From positions 1 through 43,403 of the forward strand of contig JAFOHE010000211.1 of assembly GCA_017421975.1 (NCBI GenBank): a stretch of 43,403 bases of DNA, given 5' to 3'. The stretch's first letter is position 1; every line of letters starts with the position of its first letter. This DNA is from Pseudomonadota bacterium (GTDB taxonomy: Bacteria > Myxococcota_A > Bradymonadia > UBA4248). A program made the position numbers and the translations under genes. Below, piece after piece: positions 17,630-25,185 of the stretch. A model generated the notes under the pieces. That model did not search any database. It saw only the letters and a list, made by a program, of their open reading frames with translations, and was not told where the DNA came from.

Positions 17630-17671
17630 GTCGTTTTCACGGCAACTCACCTCCTTTTTACCAGGCAAAAT

Positions 17672-18184
17672 ATGAAACACTCCTTCTCGATGGGACTTAT
17701 CCTCTGTATGATGAGTCTTCAGCCTGCATGGGCACAGGATAAAGACGACGATCTCAAACCCGAAGAAACGCGCCATCTTGAGGCTTCGGACACGACAGCG
17801 ACCAACGTCGAACAGCAAAATCCTCAGGCGGCTGCAGAAATACGACAGTTCCTGACCACGCATATTGCGCATGCCAATGCAAAAGATATTGAAGCATATC
17901 TGGGAGATTTTGATGCAAAACAGCTCAAACATGCGGATCAACTGCGCGAATACACAAAGCGTGCCATGGCGCTCAAAGCACTCAAAATCGAACTCCTCGC
18001 CGTCGAATTTGCCCAGATTCAGCAAAAAGCTGCCACAATACACACGCGTCAACGCTCCGGCTACATCAATGACAGCGGACAAAATGTCGTGGATGACGTC
18101 ATCCTGAGCTATCGCCTCGTGCGCGACGACAACCATGCTTGGAAAATTCTCTTCACCGAACGTCGGAGGCTTTCTGCACCATGA
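17672..18184 (+). CDS. Exported NTF2/SnoaL-like protein
   Basis: 170 residues. The signal peptide (1-21) ends in AWAQ, giving export to the periplasm. After an acidic linker the mature domain (about 48-165) runs AAAEIRQFLTTHIAHANAKD, then a basic helix and beta strands ending VILSYRLVRDDNHAWKILF, the pattern of a small NTF2-like cone-fold domain (SnoaL/DUF4440 group). The family is diverse and no active-site residues can be assigned. Its stop codon overlaps the next gene's start (ATGA), so it is translationally coupled to the DsbA-like protein. Confidence 0.7.
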   Translation: MKHSFSMGLILCMMSLQPAWAQDKDDDLKPEETRHLEASDTTATNVEQQNPQAAAEIRQFLTTHIAHANAKDIEAYLGDFDAKQLKHADQLREYTKRAMALKALKIELLAVEFAQIQQKAATIHTRQRSGYINDSGQNVVDDVILSYRLVRDDNHAWKILFTERRRLSAP

Positions 18185-19347
18185 GTCTTAAATCTGCCTT
18201 CTTCGCGACATGCCCGATATTTCTTTTTCTCGCCACGTCCTGTGCGGCGCAAAATCACGTTCTTCCCGATAACCTAAACGATACGCAGACAAAAGCCTTT
18301 CACCGCATCGCACAAAATATTCCCAACCCCTGTCCGGAAGAAAAATACCAGGCCTACACCACGCTTGCCGACCTCGTCGACGGCGACCAGGTATGCCACG
18401 AATCCTGGCTCGTCAGTGAAACCGTCTCTTTCTTTGTCATGGCCGGTTACGATGAAGATGAAATCGCTACCATCGCTAATGCTGAAGCACGAAACCTCGC
18501 TGCGCCCGCCGTGTTTACCATCGACAATCGCCCCAAAAAAGGCCCAGATACGGCCGCCGCAAAAATCGTCGTCTTCAGCGACTTCCAATGTCCCTTCTGC
18601 AGCCGCGGTGCCACAACTTTCGAAAAAATTGCAACGCAATATCCCGATGACGCACAACTCATCTTCAAACATTACCCTCTCATCGAAATGCACCCTGAAG
18701 CCCTTCCTGCCGCCATGTGCGCTGTCTTTGCTCACAACAAAGGCAAATTCTGGGAAACGCACGATGACTTCTTTGCCCACCAGAGCGAACTTTCGCCAAA
18801 CTACATCGTAAAAACGCTCGAATCGCTCGACGGAAAAATTGAAGACGTCTTCAATGCCGAAACAGGCCACGACTATGCCGCTGTCATTGCACAAGACATG
18901 GAAGAAGCCAGAATCGCACATGTCCGCGGAACACCGACTTTCTTCGTCAATGGCGTCATGCTCGAAGGCGGGCTTTCCCCTGCACGCCTCGCACATAGAA
19001 TCGAAGCTGAAAAAATGGCTCCTCCTCGCGCTTCCGATGAAGTTCGCGCAAAAGCCAGAAAACGTATGCTCGAAAAATGTCCCTACGCATCCGAAAAATT
19101 AACCGTCCTCTACCAACTCCTCACCGATGATGGCAAACTAAAAAGCATCGATATCGCCAATGCCATCCCATGCCCTTGCCCCAATACCAACGGAACGCTC
19201 CACGAATGTCTCGCGCTCAATACGACATGCGATCAGGCTCAACCCCTCATGATGCGCATCATGCAACGCATTAATGAAGGCACTTCGGACGATGCTATCA
19301 TGGACGAAATCATGCATATCTTCATCGACGCAAGAATGAAAAAATAA
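18181..19347 (+). CDS. DsbA/thioredoxin-fold exported protein
   Basis: 388 residues from the ATG at 18181, chosen because it overlaps the previous stop (ATGA) and gives a proper signal sequence (CPIFLFLATSC, possible lipidation at the Cys near residue 21). The central domain (about 120-290) is a DsbA-type thioredoxin fold: KIVVFSDFQCPFCSRG with active site CPFC, and the cis-Pro loop RGTPTFFVNG. Such proteins catalyse or shuffle disulfides in the cell envelope, which fits the many Cys-rich exported proteins in this window. The N-terminal and C-terminal flanks each hold Cys pairs and helices (IPCPCPN ... INEGTSDDAIMDEI) that resemble CcmH-like domains in pattern; that resemblance is weak. Confidence 0.82.
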   Translation: MSLKSAFFATCPIFLFLATSCAAQNHVLPDNLNDTQTKAFHRIAQNIPNPCPEEKYQAYTTLADLVDGDQVCHESWLVSETVSFFVMAGYDEDEIATIANAEARNLAAPAVFTIDNRPKKGPDTAAAKIVVFSDFQCPFCSRGATTFEKIATQYPDDAQLIFKHYPLIEMHPEALPAAMCAVFAHNKGKFWETHDDFFAHQSELSPNYIVKTLESLDGKIEDVFNAETGHDYAAVIAQDMEEARIAHVRGTPTFFVNGVMLEGGLSPARLAHRIEAEKMAPPRASDEVRAKARKRMLEKCPYASEKLTVLYQLLTDDGKLKSIDIANAIPCPCPNTNGTLHECLALNTTCDQAQPLMMRIMQRINEGTSDDAIMDEIMHIFIDARMKK

Positions 19348-19373
19348 TCCGTACGGGCGGGCGGGCGATACGT

Positions 19374-19421
19374 ATGCCCCTTCTTCTGCAGCCCCGCCCC
19401 TTCTTCTGCCCCGCCCCTTTT
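19374..19421 (+). repeat. Short C-rich direct repeats
   Basis: ccccttcttctg occurs twice within 30 bp, separated and followed by ccccgcccc. It lies in the spacer after the DsbA-like gene; no function is evident. Confidence 0.5.
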
Positions 19422-19458
19422 ATTTCTTCTTTCTCTGCTAACAATTTGGGGAATAATT

Positions 19459-19476
19459 AAACCGACATGTCGGTTT
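19459..19476. promoter_or_regulatory. 18-bp perfect palindrome, candidate repressor operator
   Basis: AAACCGACATGTCGGTTT is perfectly self-complementary and lies about 80 bp before the lipoprotein start, overlapping the probable promoter. Its size and symmetry resemble TetR-family operators. No TetR gene is adjacent. Confidence 0.55.
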
Positions 19477-19501
19477 TGTTAATGCCTCCTGCCGGTTTCG
19501 C

Positions 19502-19515
19502 GTGACACATGTCAC
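19502..19515. promoter_or_regulatory. Inverted repeat GTGACA-CA-TGTCAC
   Basis: A second inverted repeat (6+6 bp, 2-bp spacer) lies 25 bp downstream of the 18-bp palindrome and upstream of the chosen start of the next gene. It could be another operator or be coincidental. Confidence 0.35.
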
Positions 19516-19558
19516 CGATTCCGGCACTCCTTACTTTCAAAATATGATCGTGAATATG

Positions 19559-20281
19559 ATGAAAAAGTTTTCTGCCTTATCCTGTTTACTTCTCACGCTT
19601 GTCGTGGCTTTGCTCACTTCTGCCTGCGCATCCGTAAGTACCATGCAGACGCCAGGCGTCGTACCAGAAGGCGAAGTCCGATGGGCCATCAGTTCATCTG
19701 CTGCCGGTGGTGAAGGCGACGTCCACGCATCCGCCGACCCTAACTTCGAAGCTTCCGTCCGTTACGGTGCTGCCGAAAATTTCGACTTGGGCTTCAAAAT
19801 TAACTTTGCCGGCGCCGGCGTCGGACTCAAATATCAGTTCGTACGCGGTGACTTCGACCTCGCTCTCGGCCTCGAAGCTGCCTACCAGTACGTCCGCACA
19901 AGCGGCACAGACACACCCGCTTCTCACGTCGTCGTCGCTCAAATCCCACTCCTCATGGAGTATCATTTCAACCCCTACGTCGGACTCGCCTTTGGTCCCA
20001 AAATACTCGGCCTTTACAACGCCGAAATCGATAACAAAACGACAACCGACGACGGAAACGGAAACGAAATCACCATCGAAACCAACCGCAGCGACATCTG
20101 GGGAAACGAGCGATCTGGCCTCTACGTCGGGCTTATGATCGGTCTACCGCTCCGCCTCACAGAAGGCATCTGGTTCATGCCCGAAATTAACGTCTATGCA
20201 AACGCCTACGATAAAGCAGAAGACTCTTTCTCAAATGCACTCTGGCAGGCCAGCGTCTCCGTCTTCTTCGGCGGCCTCTAA
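19559..20281 (+). CDS. Outer-membrane beta-barrel-like lipoprotein
   Basis: 240 residues from the ATG at 19559 (MKKFSALSCLLL), which gives a lipoprotein signal with lipobox TSAC near residue 20; an upstream in-frame GTG at 19502 would only add an uncleaved leader. The mature protein alternates Gly/aromatic and polar residues in strands (NFDLGFKINFAG, GVGLKYQF, DLALGLEAAYQYV, PYVGLAFGPKI, SGLYVGLMIGLPLRL), as in small outer-membrane beta-barrels, and ends in a strand WQASVSVFFGGL. Specific function unknown. Two palindromes upstream hint at repressor control. Confidence 0.75.
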   Translation: MKKFSALSCLLLTLVVALLTSACASVSTMQTPGVVPEGEVRWAISSSAAGGEGDVHASADPNFEASVRYGAAENFDLGFKINFAGAGVGLKYQFVRGDFDLALGLEAAYQYVRTSGTDTPASHVVVAQIPLLMEYHFNPYVGLAFGPKILGLYNAEIDNKTTTDDGNGNEITIETNRSDIWGNERSGLYVGLMIGLPLRLTEGIWFMPEINVYANAYDKAEDSFSNALWQASVSVFFGGL

Positions 20282-20311
20282 TCCATAAATCATTTTTACT
20301 AGCCTCTATAT

Positions 20312-20343
20312 AACGCCTATAATACTTATAGGCGTTTTTTTTT
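20312..20343 (+). terminator. Terminator of the beta-barrel-like lipoprotein gene
   Basis: AACGCCTATAA-TAC-TTATAGGCGTT followed by a run of T. Confidence 0.93.
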
Positions 20344-20348
20344 GAGAT

Positions 20349-20479
20349 CGCGGGCTATTGTTTTTGTCAGAGACATGCGCTACGCGCGTCTCTGGCAAAA
20401 AACAATACGCCCGCAGCCGCCTCGCTATTTCTTTTTAGAGACGTTCTATAAACGTCTCTAAAAAGAAATACGCGGGCGG
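20349..20479 (-). repeat. Bulged-palindrome element E6 (two tandem units)
   Basis: Unit 1 (20349-20414): GCGGGCTATTGTTTTTG...GAGAC, loop, GTCTC...AACAATACGCCCGC. Unit 2 (20417-20479): CGCTATTTCTTTTTAGAGAC...GTCTCTAAAAAGAAATACGCG within CCGCC/GGCGG. Both hairpins have one extra C in the right arm next to ATA. The two inner arms differ in sequence but both contain AGAGAC. Confidence 0.8.
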
Positions 20480-20693
20480 TTTTTATTTTATTTATCCAAA
20501 ATACATTTCCAATCCCTACCAAAACGTTCCACATTATAAACATAAATGGCACAATAATTTTGTTCCTCACAACTCAGATCTTTTGATCATGCATCCATCG
20601 GAAAATCCACTGAAACATTTTAATATATATAATAGATAAAAAATAAAGTACTGCATTTAATAAAAATGTGTAACAAAATGTTTTATTTACCTT
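20480..20693. other. AT-rich spacer, no gene seen
   Basis: AT-rich sequence upstream of the transglutaminase-like pseudogene. No start codon with a ribosome binding site, no RNA gene and no clear hairpin. It may contain the decayed 5' end of the pseudogene. Confidence 0.4.
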
Positions 20694-21132
20694 CGTGCTT
20701 ATGATGCTCGGAAGTATAGTTTCGACTTCGGCTCAAAATGTTTCCGAAAAGCGTATACACCTTCTCCATGGTTCTGCAATATGACAGCACGCCACTATCT
20801 TATGCAACAACTCAACATCCCTTCATATTATATGTGTGATAATTCCCATGCGTGGCACGGCTTTCAAATCGATGATCATTGGTATGCCATTGATCCAACA
20901 ACGTCCTTGGATGAAACTTATAAATTAAAAACTCAGGATGATATCCGTCGATTTGAAAATAAAAACGCTTCGGGATGATATCCGTCGATTTGAAAATAAA
21001 AACGCTAATGTAGAACATAGTGACGCTTCAAACACACCTGTTGTAAATTTTTTCCTCAACGATCGATTGTTTGATATAAATTTATATCACATCATATCAA
21101 CTATACAACAAACCAAGTTAAACACAGCATAG
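20694..21132 (+). pseudogene. Transglutaminase-like gene remnant, frameshifted by a 37-bp duplication
   Basis: In one frame the sequence reads LRAYDARKYSFDFGSK, then FCNMTARHYLMQQLNIPSYY and SHAWHGFQIDDHWYAIDPTT. This matches the transglutaminase-like core: a Cys, then His in HAW, then Asp in WYAIDPT. No in-frame start or signal peptide precedes it, and the ATG at 20781 lies inside the fold after the Cys. After residues DDIRRFENKN the frame stops (ASG). A 37-bp tandem duplication (20936-20972 and 20973-21009) shifts the frame; without it the reading would continue as ANVEHSDASNTPVVNFFLND to a stop at 21132. So the remnant is broken at both ends. Confidence 0.75.
20936..21009 (+). repeat. 37-bp tandem duplication
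   Basis: ggatgatatccgtcgatttg and the following bases through aaaacgct occur twice, 37 bp apart. The length is not a multiple of three, so it breaks the frame of the transglutaminase-like remnant. Confidence 0.9.
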
Positions 21133-21221
21133 ACAAACATTTACAATAATAACAAATTTCTCTTGCAACAAAATGCCATAAATGTTCAAATCATCCGGAC
21201 AAAGCTACGGCGTTTGGCTTA

Positions 21222-21256
21222 TGCAGACAACGCTATGGCGTTTGTCTGTGTTTTCA
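21222..21256 (+). terminator. Hairpin before the small Cys-rich lipoprotein gene
   Basis: CAGACAACGC-TATG-GCGTTTGTCTG followed by TGTTTTC could be a weak terminator of whatever is read through the pseudogene, or a leader structure. The T-tract is poor. Confidence 0.3.
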
Positions 21257-21279
21257 TCTCATAAAAAGGCTTGGTGACC

Positions 21280-21600
21280 ATGAAGAACTTATTAGTATAC
21301 ATTGTCGTTGCTTTCATCAGCACTGCCTGTATGGCATGTACAGAGATGTCCGTTCAGGAATTCTGCGACCACGTCTCCGAATGTGCCCCCAAGCTCTACG
21401 GCAGTAGCGCTCAGTGCGTTTCACGCATCAACAATGAAGCGCGCTTTTCACCAGAATGTTCCGATGAAGTCGTCGCCTATTACGAATGTGTCGGAAATGG
21501 CGTCTGTAATGGCGATAACACGGCACCAAACACGTGCTCTCGCGCTGCATTGGAAAAATGTAGAAAAGATTACGGTTACGGCAATTATTACCTGTATTAA
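21280..21600 (+). CDS. Small Cys-rich lipoprotein
   Basis: 106 residues from the ATG at 21280; TTG at 21271 is in frame but less likely. The signal sequence MKNLLVYIVVAFISTAC carries a lipobox (STAC), with a further MAC three residues on. The mature part has about nine Cys residues in pairs (EFCDHVSEC, QCVSR, PECSDE, YYECVGNGVCNG, NTCSR, EKC), a pattern common among short Cys-rich lipoproteins in Myxococcota-type genomes. Function unknown. Confidence 0.75.
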   Translation: MKNLLVYIVVAFISTACMACTEMSVQEFCDHVSECAPKLYGSSAQCVSRINNEARFSPECSDEVVAYYECVGNGVCNGDNTAPNTCSRAALEKCRKDYGYGNYYLY

Positions 21601-21760
21601 GCTTTTGAAACCATAATCTCTGCCTTAAAACGCCATACGTCATAAAACGCGTGCCTTTCAGCTTAAAATGCGGCATCCTTAGTGTCGGTTTTGGGCGCAC
21701 TTGTCGGTTTTATGCCTACAACGCCTTTTCATCGCTTGCTCCAACACTGAGGATAACGCA

Positions 21761-22951
21761 ATGCTGACGCTATCTCTGAATATGTATTTGACGACAGCGC
21801 TCGCTGTCGTCGTGTTGTATATCGGTTCAATGCTCAAAAAACGTTTTCGCATCCTGCAGACGTTTTGCATCCCTTCACCAGTCATCGGCGGCCTGCTGTT
21901 TTCGATCGTCTCCTGTATCCTGCATTTGACCGGCCTCATCGAATTTGCCCTCGATGAAACACTCAAAACCGTCTGTATGGTGATGTTTTTCACCTCCGTA
22001 GGCTTTCAGGCAAACCTCAAGGTTCTCAAAAGCGGCGGGGTTGCCCTCCTTCTGTTTCTCATCTGCGTCGGTGGATTGATCATCGTCCAAAATCTGACAG
22101 CCGTAGGATTATCAAACCTCCTGGGCGTCCATCCGCTCGTCGGCATGAGCACGGGATCCATCGCCATGACCGGTGGACACGGCACAGCTGGTGCCTTTGG
22201 GCCTGTCCTCGAATCCCTGGGACTCGAAGGCGCCACAACGCTATGTACGGCAGCCGCAACCTTCGGACTCGTCGGCGGTTCACTCATGGGCGGACCCATT
22301 GGCAGAAAACTCATTCAAAAACACAACCTCAAACCAAAAGATTCAAACGCCGACGAAAAACTCCTCATTGAAGACGAAGTCAAACACAGGCGCTCCGTCA
22401 AAGGTTACGCACCAGCCGCTTATCAGCTCGTCATTGCCATGGGACTCGGAACCATCGTCTCGGAACTTCTCTCCATGACTGGCATGAGCATCCCCATCTA
22501 TATTGGACCCATGCTCGTCGCTGCTGCGATGCGAAACATCGGCGAAATGTCCGGAAAATTCAAAATCTACATGGGTGAAATCAACGACATTGGCGGCATC
22601 TGTCTCAGTCTCTTCCTCGGCATTGCCATGATCTCACTCAAATTGTGGCAATTGGCCGACCTCGCTGTGCCACTCATTCTCCTCCTCGCGGCTCAGACCA
22701 TACTCATGTTTGTTTTCGCCTATTTTGTCATTTACAATGTCATGGGGCGGGATTACGATTCCGCTGTGCTGACTTCAGGCACATGCGGCTTCGGTATGGG
22801 CGCTACACCCAATGCCATGGCCAATATGCAGGCTGTGACGGAGCGTTATGGCGCTTCTGTCAAAGCCTTCCTCATCGTTCCCATCGTCGGAAGTATGTTC
22901 GCTGATTTCATCAACAGCCTTTTCATCACTCTTTTCCTCAACCTCATTTAA
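21761..22951 (+). CDS. gltS: Sodium/glutamate symporter GltS
   Basis: 396 residues, near the family's usual 400. It is an all-helical inner-membrane protein with ten or so membrane segments, the conserved N-terminal CIPSPVIGGLL, the first re-entrant loop STGSIAMTGGHGTAGAFGP and its C-terminal counterpart GTCGFGMGATPNAMANMQAV. GltS imports glutamate with sodium ions. The start at 21761 (MLTLSLNMYLTT) is chosen because GAGGAT lies just upstream; the open frame extends to 21701 without a suitable site. A small acidic protein gene follows after 15 bp. Confidence 0.94.
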   Translation: MLTLSLNMYLTTALAVVVLYIGSMLKKRFRILQTFCIPSPVIGGLLFSIVSCILHLTGLIEFALDETLKTVCMVMFFTSVGFQANLKVLKSGGVALLLFLICVGGLIIVQNLTAVGLSNLLGVHPLVGMSTGSIAMTGGHGTAGAFGPVLESLGLEGATTLCTAAATFGLVGGSLMGGPIGRKLIQKHNLKPKDSNADEKLLIEDEVKHRRSVKGYAPAAYQLVIAMGLGTIVSELLSMTGMSIPIYIGPMLVAAAMRNIGEMSGKFKIYMGEINDIGGICLSLFLGIAMISLKLWQLADLAVPLILLLAAQTILMFVFAYFVIYNVMGRDYDSAVLTSGTCGFGMGATPNAMANMQAVTERYGASVKAFLIVPIVGSMFADFINSLFITLFLNLI

Positions 22952-22966
22952 CCATGGAGAAGCGAA

Positions 22967-23137
22967 ATGCCGCAAAATAAACCTATCCATATTCGATATG
23001 AGGACGTCGCCGTACCAGAAATTACCATCGATGACGAAGAAGACCTGGAAGATAACGGGGAACGCAATCCAGATGACGAAATCGCCTACGATGATGTCGC
23101 CCTCCCGGAAATTCATCCGCATAAACATAACACATAA
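22967..23137 (+). CDS. 56-residue acidic protein after gltS
   Basis: A short frame starting ATG CCG CAA, with GGAGA 7 nt before it, beginning 15 bp after the gltS stop. The product is MPQNKPIHIRYEDVAVPEI, then a run of Asp/Glu (IDDEEDLEDNGERNPDDE), then IAYDDVALPEIHPHKHNT. The motif Y-[ED]-D-V-A-[VL]-P-E-I appears twice, flanking the acidic segment. There is no signal peptide or membrane helix. No family is recognised. Codon use is like that of the neighbours (many C-ending codons). Two copies of a short linear motif could suggest a peptide that binds a partner; this is inference. Confidence 0.6.
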   Translation: MPQNKPIHIRYEDVAVPEITIDDEEDLEDNGERNPDDEIAYDDVALPEIHPHKHNT

Positions 23138-23331
23138 TATTCATATACATTTTGACATATTTATATTTGCTACATTAACCATTTGTGACATATTTATATA
23201 TCATTCTAACATTTGTTTATATATTTAATTTAGCATTTTGAATGATACTTCAGCATTGCCAATTTCAATGAATCATACCAATATCATCGTTTTCTGTTCC
23301 ACTGGTCTGATCGATCATCACATGACTCAGC

Positions 23332-23434
23332 CTTGCGCGTATCGCTTGCGATAGCGCAAGCAAGACCGGCGTATTTCGCCCCCGCGAAATAGCCGGTCGC
23401 GCAGATCGTATGCCCCAACGGGGCATAGATCGCG
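23332..23434 (+). repeat. Bulged-palindrome element E7 (three tandem units)
   Basis: Unit 1 (23332-23360): CTTGCGCGTATCGC-TT-GCGATAGCGCAAG. Unit 2 (23364-23398): GACCGGCGTATTTCGC-CCC-GCGAAATAGCCGGTC. Unit 3 (23399-23434): GATCGTATGCCCC-AAC-GGGGCATAGATC inside GCGC arms. In each the left arm has one extra G before TAT. All three point the same way, 13 bp from the 3' end of the methyltransferase gene. Confidence 0.85.
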
Positions 23435-23446
23435 CCCTATCAACAT

Positions 23447-24910
23447 CTACACATCAAAAGATTTTTCTCGACGTGACAGCGTGACAACCGTCTCCAAGTG
23501 TGCCGTCTGCGGAAGCATATCCACAGGCTGTATGTTGTGAATCCTGTAGCCGTCCAATAGGAATTTTTCGAGATCATTGGCGAGAGATTCCGGATTACAC
23601 GACACATAAATAATCGTATCGATGCCTAAGCGCATGATCTGCTTATAAGCCGGTGGCAAAAGACCTCGACGGGGCGGGTCGATGACAAGAAGATATTCCG
23701 AAAACTTCGCGTCGCGGTCGAGAAGCTGTTTGAGCGTTTCCGCTGTATCGCCAGCATAAAATTCCACGCTGTCCGAAAGACCGTTGTATTCGGCATTGGC
23801 ACGCGCATTCTCAATGGCCTGAACTTCAATATCGACGGCAATCGCTCGATGACCATGGCGGGCAAAACTAAGCGCAATTGTCCCCGTGCCGCAATACAAA
23901 TCAAGAACAGGCGTATCCGGCTTCATAAACGGCTCCGCCTGACGGCGCACGATGTCATACAATCTTTCAGCCTGCAACGTGTTCGGCTGAAAAAAGGCGT
24001 GCGGCAATATCTCAAACGCAAGCGCATGCGCTTCATCCGGAACGTACATCACTTCGCGAAGCACGGATGGGCCAAAAATAAGATGATCCTCCTGAACCGT
24101 CTTACAACCCTTTACCGTCACGATCGTCGTCCAATAAAATGTGTCGATCGCATGCGAAAGATTGCACAAAACATGTGCCGCATAATGATCTATGATCTCG
24201 CGCGCCGTTTTCGTGCCATCGCCAAAAGGCAGATTGTCCTCGCCAGATGTCGTCAAAATAACCATGTTTTTGCCCGTGCGTTTGCCTTCACGAAACGTGA
24301 GATTGCGCAAAAATCCGCTGTTTTTGCGAAACACATAATACGTCACACCATTCTCCTGTGCCCATTGCGTCGTTCTCACGCACAATTCGGCAATGAGCGG
24401 CGAAAGCGTCTCACACTGACGAAGCGTAATCACTTCGTGCTGAAAACCGGCTGGATGAAGCCCAACACCAAGTTGGTCAGCGCCATCAGGACCAAAAGTA
24501 AGCTCCATCTTGTTCCGATAAAACCACTGGTTCGCACACGGCAAAACGGGATTCGGTGTGGCTTCGACGTGATTGCTCTTCAGACAGCGCTGAAGAAGCG
24601 TATGCTTCAAATCGAGCTGCGTCTCGTACGCAATCGACTGAAGCGTACAGCCGCCGCAACCCGTATCCTTGTCCCGGCGGCAACCCGCATGACGACAACG
24701 CTCCGCGACTCGCGCATAGCCATGCGATACAAATTCAACGACTTCAGCTTCAAAACTGTTTTTTTCGATGCGTCGAAGCTCCGCCAAAACACGGTCCCCT
24801 GGCAAGGCATTCCGCACTTCTACACCATACTTCTTTTCGTCTATGCAAAGCGTACCGCGTCCCCAGCCACGAAGCGAAAGCCCCTCGATAAGAATCTCAT
24901 GACGCGTCAT
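23447..24910 (-). CDS. RumA/TrmA-family RNA m5U methyltransferase (paralogue 2)
   Basis: 487 residues from ATG 24910. TRAM domain (about 1-60, LSLRGWGRGTLC), iron-sulfur Cys cluster (CRHAGCRRDKDTGCGGCTLQ, about 71-90), central domain, then the SAM fold (about 330-485) with VLDLYCGTGTIALSFA, AVDIEVQAIENARANAEYNG, LLVIDPPRRG and the catalytic Cys in IIYVSCNPESLANDL. It uses SAM to make 5-methyluridine in rRNA (RlmD/RlmC type) or tRNA. The frame is open upstream to 25003 with two other Met codons (24943 and 24925); none has a clear ribosome binding site, and the TRAM domain begins right after Met at 24910, so that start is used. It is closer to the canonical family than paralogue 1. Confidence 0.88.
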   Translation of the reverse strand: MTRHEILIEGLSLRGWGRGTLCIDEKKYGVEVRNALPGDRVLAELRRIEKNSFEAEVVEFVSHGYARVAERCRHAGCRRDKDTGCGGCTLQSIAYETQLDLKHTLLQRCLKSNHVEATPNPVLPCANQWFYRNKMELTFGPDGADQLGVGLHPAGFQHEVITLRQCETLSPLIAELCVRTTQWAQENGVTYYVFRKNSGFLRNLTFREGKRTGKNMVILTTSGEDNLPFGDGTKTAREIIDHYAAHVLCNLSHAIDTFYWTTIVTVKGCKTVQEDHLIFGPSVLREVMYVPDEAHALAFEILPHAFFQPNTLQAERLYDIVRRQAEPFMKPDTPVLDLYCGTGTIALSFARHGHRAIAVDIEVQAIENARANAEYNGLSDSVEFYAGDTAETLKQLLDRDAKFSEYLLVIDPPRRGLLPPAYKQIMRLGIDTIIYVSCNPESLANDLEKFLLDGYRIHNIQPVDMLPQTAHLETVVTLSRREKSFDV

Positions 24911-25185
24911 AATGAACTGATACATGCGTTTATTTCTTGGCATACACTCATTCCAAGCTCGGCAAACATTCGTGATAAAACATCCTGCGGCAAAGCCGAT
25001 CATGCCACAAAACGTTCGGTGATGCCGTCGTCAAGCGCCTCTTTCACTCAACCTCACATCCCCTTGTTTCCAGGTGACTCATTCTATATCACAATTTCGG
25101 CAGCTTAAACTTGACGGAATACACCAAAATGCGCGAAACTCATTTTCGTGCCGAAACGGCCGTTTCCGAAACGCAAAGGATTGTC

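Noticed and set aside
19360..19380. GGGCGATACGTATGCCC as another bulged-palindrome unit
   Set aside because: The extra base is in a different place (before ATAC rather than between C and TAT) and there is no loop, so it does not follow the family rule.
23332..23434. CRISPR-like array at the triple palindrome locus
   Set aside because: The three units have different sequences, no constant repeat and no spacers, and no cas genes are present.
23849..25108. 419-codon plus-strand open frame opposite the second RumA/TrmA gene
   Set aside because: The minus-strand gene has full catalytic motifs; the antisense frame is Arg-rich with no domain or ribosome binding site.
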